Of a stretch of 64,000 nt of DNA, positions 53,826 through 60,374 are shown one piece after another. Within the stretch, counting starts at the first letter, position 1; each line of letters opens with the position of its first letter. The translations under genes were made by a program, and so were the position numbers. Origin of the DNA: JACVRM01 sp963755085 (GTDB lineage Bacteria > Actinomycetota > Thermoleophilia > Gaiellales > Gaiellaceae); NCBI GenBank assembly GCA_963755085.1, contig CAVWIN010000008.1:124001-188000 (forward strand), given 5' to 3'. The notes under the pieces were generated by a model, which was not told where the DNA came from, searched no databases, and was given only the letters and a program-made list of their open reading frames with translations.

Positions 53826-54706
53826 CAGGCCCACACCTCCCTCTCGTCGTCCTTGTCTTCCTCCCGCTCCTCCTCCTCGAGCGACGCGCCCGTCGCCGCG
53901 AAGAACGCCTCCTCGAGCGTCTCGGCGCCGTAGCGCCGCTTGAGCTCGTCGGCCGGCTCGAGGCACAGCAGGTCGCCGCGGTGGAGGATCCCCACGCGGG
54001 CGGCGAGCGACTCGGCCTCGGCCATGTCGTGCGTGCAGAGCAGGATCGTGGCGTCGTGCGAGGTCCAGACCTCGCGGATGAACTCCTGCACCTCGAGCTT
54101 CGACCGCGGGTCGAGCCCCGTCGTCGGCTCGTCGAGCAGGAGCAGCACCGGCGAGGTCAGGAGGGCCCGGGCCAGCGCGACCTTCTGCTGCATGCCGCGC
54201 GAGAGGTTCTCCATCGACTCGCCGCTTCGCTTGGCGGGGAAGCCGACCCGCTCGAGGATGTGCGGGATCTTCTCGCGGGTGTCGGCGGAGGTCATTCCGT
54301 AGAACCGCGCCGCGTAGGCGAGATTCTCCGAGGCCGACATCTTCTTGAAGAACGAAGCCTCGACCGACACACGGTTCACGAGCCGCCGGATCGCCCTCGG
54401 CTCCTTGAACACGTCGTGCCCGAAGATGCGCGCCGTTCCGCCGTCGTGCAGGAGCAGCGTCGAGAGCAGGCGGATCATCGTCGACTTGCCCGAGCCGTTC
54501 TGGCCCAGGATGGCGACGCACTCACCGCGCTCGACGGTGAAGCTCAGGTGCTTGATCGCGGGCACGCGGCGGCGGCGCTTGGGACGCAGTCGCCCGGCCT
54601 TTTCCTTACGGATGAACTCCTTGCGGAGTTCGACGACCTCGATCGCCGGGGGCCCGTCCCTATGGGCGCCCACGCGCTCGGCCGTCGCGTCGTCTGTGTG
54701 GATCAT
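53825..54706 (-). CDS. ABC-2 type efflux ATP-binding protein
   Basis: 293 residues from ATG 54706, preceded by GAAGGAG. Walker A LGQNGSGKSTMIRLLST, signature NLSRGMQQKVALARALL (LSRGM in place of LSGGQ, common in DrrA/NatA types), Walker B LLLLDEPTTGLDP and switch ILLCTHDMAEAE. A Lys/Arg-rich insertion (RKEKAGRLRPKRRRRVPAIK) precedes Walker A. The acidic tail (EEEEREEDKDDEREVWA) is unusual. The 5' leader folds strongly (54720-54787). Confidence 0.92.
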   Translation of the reverse strand: MIHTDDATAERVGAHRDGPPAIEVVELRKEFIRKEKAGRLRPKRRRRVPAIKHLSFTVERGECVAILGQNGSGKSTMIRLLSTLLLHDGGTARIFGHDVFKEPRAIRRLVNRVSVEASFFKKMSASENLAYAARFYGMTSADTREKIPHILERVGFPAKRSGESMENLSRGMQQKVALARALLTSPVLLLLDEPTTGLDPRSKLEVQEFIREVWTSHDATILLCTHDMAEAESLAARVGILHRGDLLCLEPADELKRRYGAETLEEAFFAATGASLEEEEREEDKDDEREVWA

Positions 54707-54719
54707 GCGGTGCTCCTTC

Positions 54720-54787
54720 GTTGTCGAGAACAGTCGCGGCGCCTCCGGGAAAGGAGGGCCGCGCGGCATCACGGGTTCTCAGACAAC
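54720..54787 (-). promoter_or_regulatory. Structured 5' leader of the ABC-2 operon
   Basis: On the minus strand GTTGTCTGAGAAC (54787-54775) can pair with GTTCTCGACAAC (54731-54720), one base unpaired. Inside lies GCGGCCCTCC-TTTCCC-GGAGGCGCCGC, a second stem with a six-base loop. The closing arm ends directly before the GAAGGAG site of the ATPase gene, so folding could influence translation. Resembles a cis-regulatory RNA; no known class is recognised. Confidence 0.55.
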
Positions 54788-54864
54788 GGGTGTCATCGCC
54801 CGACGAGGGTAGCGCGTCCATGGCAGCGCGCGCAAGCCGGATCGCAGCTGGTAGAAGGCAGGTG

Positions 54865-55455
54865 ATGCTGGTCGCGATCGTCGGCGCGGGGAAGATCGGG
54901 ACGACGCTCGGCGAGCTCTGGTCACGGGCTGGGCACGAGGTCGTCTACACGTTGTCTCGCGACCCGGCCGCGCTGGCCGACCGCGCCGCGGCCGCGGGCG
55001 GAAGCGCCGCGGAGCCGAGCGACGCAGTGCGGGGCGCGGGCGCGGTGCTGCTTGCCACGCCTGGAACGCTGGTGCCCGCGGCGCTCGCCGCGGTCGGCCC
55101 GCTCGACGGCGTGCCTCTCATCGACGCGACGAACTACGGGCCCGGCGCGGGCGCGATCGCCGAGCTCGTCCCCGACGCCCATGTCGTCAAGGCCGTCAAC
55201 ACCGTCTTCCAGGCGGTCTTCCCGAAGGCGGCGGCCAACCCGGGGAGCGCGTCGATGCTCATCTGCGGCGACGACGCCGGCGCGAAGGAGACGGTCGCCG
55301 CCCTCGTCCGCGACCTCGGCCTGGAGCCGTGGGACGCCGGCGGGCTCGACCAGGCGCCCCGCCTCGAATCCTTCGCCGAGCTCGTCATCTCGATGGCCTA
55401 CCAGCATGGGCACGGCGCGTTCGCGTACCGGCTCATCCCTGTCGACGACCTGTGA
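54865..55455 (+). CDS. NADPH-dependent F420 reductase-like (NAD(P)-binding) protein
   Basis: 196 residues. The nucleotide-binding motif VAIVGAGKIGTTLGELWSRA and VVYTLSRDPAALADRAAAAG are followed by VLLATPGTLVPAALAAVGPL, LIDATNYGPGAGAIAELVPD, VVKAVNTVFQAVFPKAAANP and MLICGDDAGAKETVAALVRD. This matches the F420:NADP oxidoreductase/YqcJ-like family. With an LLM oxidoreductase at 11.3 kb an F420 link is plausible but unproven. Start ATG 54865 or GTG 54862, after AAGGCAGG. Confidence 0.85.
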   Translation: MLVAIVGAGKIGTTLGELWSRAGHEVVYTLSRDPAALADRAAAAGGSAAEPSDAVRGAGAVLLATPGTLVPAALAAVGPLDGVPLIDATNYGPGAGAIAELVPDAHVVKAVNTVFQAVFPKAAANPGSASMLICGDDAGAKETVAALVRDLGLEPWDAGGLDQAPRLESFAELVISMAYQHGHGAFAYRLIPVDDL

Positions 55456-55459
55456 GCCC

Positions 55460-55490
55460 TTGACAGCGCCCCGGGGGCGTACGCTACGGT
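55460..55490 (+). promoter_or_regulatory. Promoter candidate of the GNAT-glnB-amt operon
   Basis: TTGACA at 55460-55465 is a consensus -35. -10 candidates are TACGCT (55480-55485, short 14-base spacer) and TACGGT (55485-55490, 19-base spacer). Initiation would then fall at about 55495, right at the first leader hairpin. Confidence 0.6.
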
Positions 55491-55494
55491 GAGT

Positions 55495-55562
55495 CGCGGG
55501 CCGCCGAAGGCCCGCGCGGAGGCAATGGCGCCTCAGGACTCTGGGAGTCCTGGGGCTTTTTT
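55495..55562 (+). promoter_or_regulatory. Candidate ANTAR-target leader: two hexaloop hairpins and an overlapping terminator
   Basis: Hairpin 1: CGCGGGCC-GCCGAA-GGCCCGCG (55495-55516), hexaloop with G at position 4. Hairpin 2: GAGGC-AATGGC-GCCTC (55519-55534), hexaloop with A1 and G4, the known ANTAR consensus. Terminator: GCCTCAGGACTC-TGG-GAGTCCTGGGGC (55530-55556) plus TTTTTT. Arm GCCTC is shared between hairpin 2 and the terminator, so bound hairpin 2 would prevent termination. Hairpin 1 has G1 in place of A1. The first gene starts 24 bases later. Confidence 0.8.
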
Positions 55563-55585
55563 GTGGTCCGAAACAGGGAGGAGCG

Positions 55586-56182
55586 GTGAGCACAGCAGAG
55601 ACAGCGAGCGGGTCGGGGGGCCGCACGGCGCGTGCGGCATGGCGACCGGGCTCGTTCGCTCGAGACCCCGGCATGAGGGCGGAGACGGCCGGCGGCCTGA
55701 CCCTGCGGCCGCTCCTCACCGCCGACTGGCCTGACGTCGAGCGCATCTACCAGGCTGGAATCGAAAGCGGCGACGCAACGTTCGAAACAACGACTCCCGC
55801 GTGGAGCACATGGGACTCCCGCCATCTGGGTGGCCACCGGCTGGTGGCCATCCAGGCGGGGGAGGTTGCCGGGTGGGCAGCACTCGCGCCGGTCTCCGAG
55901 CGCGAGTGCTACGCGGGCGTGACCGAGGACAGCGTCTACGTTGCCCGCTGGGCGCAGGGGCTCGGCGTCGGCACCGCGCTGCTGACCCGGCTGGTCGCCG
56001 ACGCAGAGCTGGCCGGCATCTGGACGATCACGGCAGGGGTCTTCCCGGAGAACGAGGCGAGCCTCGCACTCCACCGCCGCTGCGGCTTCCGGGTCGTGGG
56101 CGTGCGCTCGGCGATCGGCCGCCTGGACGGCCGCTGGCGCGACGTCGTGTTGATGGAACGTCGATCGGAGGTGATCCGGTGA
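55586..56182 (+). CDS. GNAT acetyltransferase, phosphinothricin/methionine sulfoximine type (Pat-like)
   Basis: 198 residues from GTG 55586 with the site GGAGGAG. TLRPLLTADWPDVERIYQAG, GDATFETTTPAWSTWDSRHL, DSVYVARWAQGLGVGTALLT and ENEASLALHRRCGFRVVGVR fit the Pat/YwnH family, which acetylates phosphinothricin or methionine sulfoximine, analogues that inhibit glutamine synthetase. A 30-residue N-terminal extension is predicted disordered. First gene of an operon with glnB and amt, so a role in protecting nitrogen assimilation is plausible. Confidence 0.87.
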   Translation: MSTAETASGSGGRTARAAWRPGSFARDPGMRAETAGGLTLRPLLTADWPDVERIYQAGIESGDATFETTTPAWSTWDSRHLGGHRLVAIQAGEVAGWAALAPVSERECYAGVTEDSVYVARWAQGLGVGTALLTRLVADAELAGIWTITAGVFPENEASLALHRRCGFRVVGVRSAIGRLDGRWRDVVLMERRSEVIR

Positions 56183-56529
56183 TCAAGGTCGAGGCAATCG
56201 TCATCCGCGAGCGCGTGGAAACGGTCATTGACGCAGTGGAGATGGAGACCGGCCACGTCGGCGTGACGGTCATCGAGGCGATCGGCCACGGGCGCGAGCG
56301 CGGCATCACGCACGAGTACCGCGGGCGGATCTTCGAGTCGCGCTTCCTGCCGAAGGCGCTGCTCACGTTCATCGTCGAGGACGAGATCGCCGAGACGGTC
56401 GTCGCCGCGATCGCCGACGCGGCGCGCAGCGGCAACGAATCGGGAGACGGGCTGGTCTGGACGAGCCCCGTCGAGAACGTCACGCACAACCGCACCGGGC
56501 TGAGCCTGAAGGAGGTGGAAGTCGGATGA
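56179..56529 (+). CDS. glnB: P-II nitrogen regulatory protein
   Basis: 116 residues from GTG 56179, overlapping the GNAT stop. Core: VIKVEAIVIRERVETVIDAV, VTVIEAIGHGRERGITHEYR, FLPKALLTFIVEDEIAETVV, and GDGLVWTSPVENVTHNRTG. P-II trimers bind ATP/ADP and 2-oxoglutarate and plug Amt channels. The T-loop position equivalent to Tyr51 of E. coli GlnB (RGAEY) is Phe52 here (RGRIF), so the classical uridylyl/adenylyl site is missing; Tyr47 in EYRG remains. Next to amt it acts as GlnK. Confidence 0.93.
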   Translation: MIKVEAIVIRERVETVIDAVEMETGHVGVTVIEAIGHGRERGITHEYRGRIFESRFLPKALLTFIVEDEIAETVVAAIADAARSGNESGDGLVWTSPVENVTHNRTGLSLKEVEVG

Positions 56530-57944
56530 GCAACAAGGATCTCGCCATCGCGGCGAGCACGATCTGGGTCGTCATCGCGGCCGTGCTGGTCATGTTCATG
56601 CAGGCCGGCTTCGCCTTCCTCGAGGCGGGACTGACGCGGATGAAGAACGTCGGTCACATCGCCGCGAAGAACGTCCTCGTCCTGGGGATCGCCTCGATCA
56701 TCTACTACTGCGTCGGCTACGGAATCGCGTTCGGTGACGGCGGCAACGGCTTTGTCGGGGGCAGCGGCTTCTTCCCGACCGTCAACGAGCTGCTCTCGAT
56801 CGGGCAGGCGCCGTTCAGCTGGTTCAGCTCGATCCCGGCCGGTGCCGGCTACATGTTCCAGGTCGTCTTCGCGGCGGTCTCGCTCGCGATCGTCTGGGGA
56901 GCCATGGCCGAGCGCACGAAGCTCTGGGTCTACTTCGCCTTCGGCGTCGTCTTCACGCTCATCTACTCGGTCGTCTCGCACTGGATCTGGAGCCCGGACG
57001 GCTGGCTCTTCTCGAAGGGCATGCAGGACTTCGCCGGCTCGACGGTGGTGCACTACCAGGGGGCGCTCGCGGCGCTCGCCGGCGCGCTTCTGCTCGGTCC
57101 GCGCATCGGCAAGTTCGGCCCGGACGGGAAGCCCAACGCGATCCCGGGGCACAACATGGCGTTCACCACGTTGGGCGTGATCATCCTGTGGTTCGGCTGG
57201 TTCGGGTTCAACCCCGGCTCGACGCTGAACATCGTCACGGGGGATCGCGTCGGCTACTTCGCCTACGTCGCGGTGACGACGAACATCGCGGCGGCGGCCG
57301 GCGCGCTCGGCGCCGTGTTCGTGTCGTGGATCGTGATCAAGAAGCCCGACCTCTCGATGATGCTGAACGGGGCGATCGCCGCCCTCGTTGCCATCACCGC
57401 CGCGTGCGGGTTCGTGGCCCCGTGGGCCGCGATCGTGATCGGTGGGATCGCCGGCACGATCGCCGTCCTGGGCGTGCTCGGCATCGAGCGGCTCCGGATC
57501 GACGACCCGATCGGCGCCGTCTCCGTGCACGGGATGGCCGGCGTCTGGGGAACGCTCGCAACCGGGCTGTTCGCAGTGCCGGCCCTGTCCAAGAACATGG
57601 CCACCGGCCAGGGCGGGCTCGTCTACACGGGCAGCTTTCACCAGGTCGGCGTCCAGGCGCTCGGCCTCCTGACCGTGGGGGCGTTCACGTTCACGCTGTC
57701 GTTCGGAGCGCTGTGGGCGATGAAGGCGACGTTCGGGATCCGCGTGGAGCCCGAGGTGGAGACGGCCGGCCTGGACGTGTCCGAGCACGGCATGTGGGGC
57801 TATCCCGAGTTCTACATCCCGGTCCCGGGCGGCTACGGCACCGAGTCGCACGGGCATCTCGGCGTCGCCCACGCGCATCCGGCAGCGGCGACCGCGCTGG
57901 CGGCAACGGCCCTGCCGGAGACGCCGTTACCGCGACCCCTCTAG
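56526..57944 (+). CDS. amt: Ammonium transporter Amt/AmtB
   Basis: 472 residues, 11 membrane helices. VMFMQAGFAFLEAGLTRMKN with the gating Phe region, FFSMAFA-type pore part, GWLFSKGMQDFAGSTVVHYQ with the first twin-His, LGVIILWFGWFGFNPGSTLN, and DDPIGAVSVHGMAGVWGTLA with the second twin-His. It conducts ammonium into the cell. ATG 56526 overlaps the glnB stop. A His-rich C-terminal tail (YGTESHGHLGVAHAH) lies beyond the P-II-binding region. It ends at a very strong hairpin. Confidence 0.96.
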   Translation: MSNKDLAIAASTIWVVIAAVLVMFMQAGFAFLEAGLTRMKNVGHIAAKNVLVLGIASIIYYCVGYGIAFGDGGNGFVGGSGFFPTVNELLSIGQAPFSWFSSIPAGAGYMFQVVFAAVSLAIVWGAMAERTKLWVYFAFGVVFTLIYSVVSHWIWSPDGWLFSKGMQDFAGSTVVHYQGALAALAGALLLGPRIGKFGPDGKPNAIPGHNMAFTTLGVIILWFGWFGFNPGSTLNIVTGDRVGYFAYVAVTTNIAAAAGALGAVFVSWIVIKKPDLSMMLNGAIAALVAITAACGFVAPWAAIVIGGIAGTIAVLGVLGIERLRIDDPIGAVSVHGMAGVWGTLATGLFAVPALSKNMATGQGGLVYTGSFHQVGVQALGLLTVGAFTFTLSFGALWAMKATFGIRVEPEVETAGLDVSEHGMWGYPEFYIPVPGGYGTESHGHLGVAHAHPAAATALAATALPETPLPRPL

Positions 57945-57948
57945 ACGG

Positions 57949-57996
57949 CACCTGATGGAGAGGGGGCGCCTCGGCCGGCGCCCCCTCCATCAGGTG
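57949..57996. terminator. Strong bidirectional hairpin between amt and SIMPL gene
   Basis: CACCTGATGGAG plus GGGGGCGCC on the left pair with GGCGCCCCCT plus CCATCAGGTG on the right, a 20-bp stem with one two-base bulge and a six-base loop. It starts four bases after the amt stop and ends three bases before the convergent SIMPL gene stop. Confidence 0.85.
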
Positions 57997-57999
57997 AGG

Positions 58000-58713
58000 T
58001 CACTGCAGCGCGAACGTGACGGTGAGCGCTGCTGTGGTGTCGACGGTGCCCGGCTCGACCGGTGTCCCGGCCTTCGCGCTGGCGCTGTCGAATGCCATCG
58101 GGTACGGCGGCCCGGCCGCGCCGCCCTCGACGACCTTGACGACCGCGCCCACGCTGCCGCCGGCGGCGTCCGCGACGGCGGCCGCCTTGCGCTTCGCATC
58201 GGCGAGCGCGCGGTGCAACGCCTCCGCCTCGTTGGCGTCGGTGTCGCCGACGGTCAGGTTGGGGCCGGAGACGTTGGTCGCCCCGGCGCCGCTCGCGACG
58301 TCGACGATCGCCCCGGCGCGGTTCACCGAGGTCTCGACGGAGACGGAGCCAGAGGCGGTGTAGCCCGTGACCTTCCCGTCGCTGTCGGTGGCCGGCCAGA
58401 GGGAGACCTGATCGGTCTGGATGTTGTCCTCGGCGATGCCGGCCCCCTTCAGGGCGGCGATGAGCCGCTGCATCGCGCGGGCGTTGTCGGCGCTCGCCTC
58501 CTGGGCGGAGGCGGCCCGCGAGTCGACCCCGAACGAGAACCCGGCGCGGTCGGGCGCCACCTTGACGGCGCCGGTGCCGTTGACGGTGATAGTGCGTGTG
58601 ATGCCGGCGTCGCCGTGGGCGGCGGTCGGGAGGCCCACTCCGGCGAATGCGACCGCGGCGAGACCCGCGACGGCGACGGCGGCGATGACGATGAGTTTTC
58701 GGGACTTCTCCAT
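58000..58713 (-). CDS. SIMPL (DUF541) domain secreted protein
   Basis: 237 residues. Signal sequence LIVIAAVAVAGLAAVAFAGV. The mature part TRTITVNGTGAVKVAPDRAG, FGVDSRAASAQEASADNARA, MQRLIAALKGAGIAEDNIQT and KRKAAAVADAAGGSVGAVVK is the SIMPL/DUF541 fold (YggE, BP26-like). YggE relatives affect oxidative stress, others form channel-like oligomers; the role here is unknown. Convergent with amt. Confidence 0.9.
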   Translation of the reverse strand: MEKSRKLIVIAAVAVAGLAAVAFAGVGLPTAAHGDAGITRTITVNGTGAVKVAPDRAGFSFGVDSRAASAQEASADNARAMQRLIAALKGAGIAEDNIQTDQVSLWPATDSDGKVTGYTASGSVSVETSVNRAGAIVDVASGAGATNVSGPNLTVGDTDANEAEALHRALADAKRKAAAVADAAGGSVGAVVKVVEGGAAGPPYPMAFDSASAKAGTPVEPGTVDTTAALTVTFALQ

Positions 58714-58765
58714 GCGCCGTATACGCCGCCGCCGCAGCCCACGTCACCGCGAGTAGGTTCCTTTC

Positions 58766-59470
58766 GTGCGCTACCAGTTCGTCGACTGCCGCTGGGAGCT
58801 GGGCAAACCGGGCCTCGGCCGCGAGCTGTACGAGGCCGGGCACGTCCCCGGTGCTTCGTTCCTCGACGTCGAGGCCGACCTCTCGGATCTCTCCGTCGAG
58901 AGCGCGGGCCGACACCCACTCCCGTCCGCTGAGGCCTTTGCGGGCGCGGCCGGCCGGGCCGGGATCGGCCCCGGCGTGCTGGTCGTCGCCTACGGGTCGA
59001 TGGGCGGAGCCGAGCGGCTCTGGTGGCTGCTCCGGCATTTCGGACACGGCGACTGCGCCGTGCTGGAGGGCGGCCTCGACGCGTGGCGCGGACCGCTGAC
59101 GCCGGGGCCCGAGGCGGTCGAGCCCGCCGTTTTCGTGCCGCGCACACGCGAGGACGACACGATCGGCGCCGACGAGCTCGCCGAGCGCCTGGCCGAGCTC
59201 GTCCTGCTCGATGCGCGCCCGCACTACCGTTACCGCGGCGAGGCGAACCCCGTCGACACGGTGCCGGGCCGCATCCCCGGCGCGATCAGCACGCCGTGGG
59301 CGGATGCGCTGCGCGCCGTGCCGGAGGGCGAGGTCGTCGCGTACTGCGGCTCCGGGGTGACCGCCTGCGTGACGCTCCACCGGCTGCACCTCGCCGGGCG
59401 CGAGGGCCGGCTCTACCCCGGCTCGTGGAGCGACTGGGAGACGCGCGACCTGCCCCGGGAGCGCGGCTGA
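58766..59470 (+). CDS. Two-domain rhodanese-like sulfurtransferase
   Basis: 234 residues. Rhodanese domain 1 (YEAGHVPGASFLDVEADLSD, LVVAYGSMGGAERLWWLLRH) has no active Cys, as is normal for the first domain. Domain 2 has LVLLDARPHYRYRGEANPVD, TVPGRIPGAISTPWADALRA and the active loop VVAYCGSGVTACVTLHRLHL with the catalytic Cys. CGSGVTA suits the 3-mercaptopyruvate sulfurtransferase loop (CGTGVTA) better than thiosulfate rhodanese loops. It transfers sulfane sulfur. Confidence 0.9.
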   Translation: MRYQFVDCRWELGKPGLGRELYEAGHVPGASFLDVEADLSDLSVESAGRHPLPSAEAFAGAAGRAGIGPGVLVVAYGSMGGAERLWWLLRHFGHGDCAVLEGGLDAWRGPLTPGPEAVEPAVFVPRTREDDTIGADELAERLAELVLLDARPHYRYRGEANPVDTVPGRIPGAISTPWADALRAVPEGEVVAYCGSGVTACVTLHRLHLAGREGRLYPGSWSDWETRDLPRERG

Positions 59471-59492
59471 GGGCCTGCCTGCCGGCAGGCCC
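59471..59492. terminator. Hairpin between rhodanese and coxM-like genes
   Basis: GGGCCTGCC and GGCAGGCCC form a perfect nine-bp stem with a TGCC loop directly after the rhodanese stop; 12 bases further the convergent FAD-subunit gene ends. No U-run. Confidence 0.7.
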
Positions 59493-59504
59493 CCTGCCAC
59501 TCGG

Positions 59505-60374
59505 CTAACGCGACAGCGCCTCCTCGAGCGCCCGCTTCGTGATCACGCGCGCGAGCTCGCGACGGAACTCCGGGCTCGCACTGACGTCGCCCGGCGGCTC
59601 GGTGCCCTGATCGGCCACGGCGGCCGCCTCGGACACTGCGTACTCGGTGCCCGCCCCGGCGTCACGCGGCGCGCCCGCAAGACGCTCCTCGGCCGCCGGC
59701 GCGCGCATCGGCACCGGCCCCATGTTCGTCAGCGCGATCTTCGCCTCGCCGATCGTGCCGTTCGCCCTGGCGATGAGCGCGGCCACGCCGACCGTCGCCC
59801 AGTCCTGCGCCCGCCGGGAGAACTTCACGTACGACCAGCCGACGTCCGGCCCGAGCTTCGGCACGCGCAGCTCCATCAGCACGTCCTGCGGCCCGAGCGC
59901 GACGTCGAACAGGCCGCGGCAGAAGTCGACCGCCGGCATCGCGCGCTCGCCGCCGGGCCCCCTGACGACCACCTCCGCGTCGAGCGCGACCAGCACGGTC
60001 GGCAGGTCGGACGCCGGGTGGCCATGCGCGATCGAGCCGCCAATCGTGCCCCGGTGCCGGACCTGGGGGTCGCCGATCAGCCCGGCCGTCCACGACAGGA
60101 TCGGACACCATTCGCGAAGAAGCGGGTCGTGGTTGAGGTCGTGGTGCCGCGTGCCGGCACCGATCGCCAGACGGTCGCCCGCATCGCGGACGCCGCTGAG
60201 CTCGTCGATGCGGCCGATGTCGACCAGCAGCGACGGGCGCGAGAAGCGGAGCTTCATCAGCGGCAGGAGCGAGTGCCCGCCGGCGAGGAGCTTCGCCTCC
60301 TCGCGCGAGCCGAGCAGCTCGATCGCCTGGTCGACCGACTCGGCCCGCTCGTAGTCGAACCGTGCGGGAATCAT
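59505..60374 (-). CDS. CO dehydrogenase/xanthine dehydrogenase FAD-binding subunit (CoxM-like)
   Basis: 289 residues. FAD motifs KLLAGGHSLLPLMKLRFSRP and RHRGTIGGSIAHGHPASDLP are those of the CoxM/XdhB fold. MIPARFDYERAESVDQAIEL at the N-terminus and a C-terminal helical domain (SPEFRRELARVITKRALEEA) complete it. It passes electrons from the 2Fe-2S clusters to the acceptor. ATG overlaps the large-subunit stop (ATGA). Order in transcription is S, L, M. Confidence 0.93.
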   Translation of the reverse strand: MIPARFDYERAESVDQAIELLGSREEAKLLAGGHSLLPLMKLRFSRPSLLVDIGRIDELSGVRDAGDRLAIGAGTRHHDLNHDPLLREWCPILSWTAGLIGDPQVRHRGTIGGSIAHGHPASDLPTVLVALDAEVVVRGPGGERAMPAVDFCRGLFDVALGPQDVLMELRVPKLGPDVGWSYVKFSRRAQDWATVGVAALIARANGTIGEAKIALTNMGPVPMRAPAAEERLAGAPRDAGAGTEYAVSEAAAVADQGTEPPGDVSASPEFRRELARVITKRALEEALSR

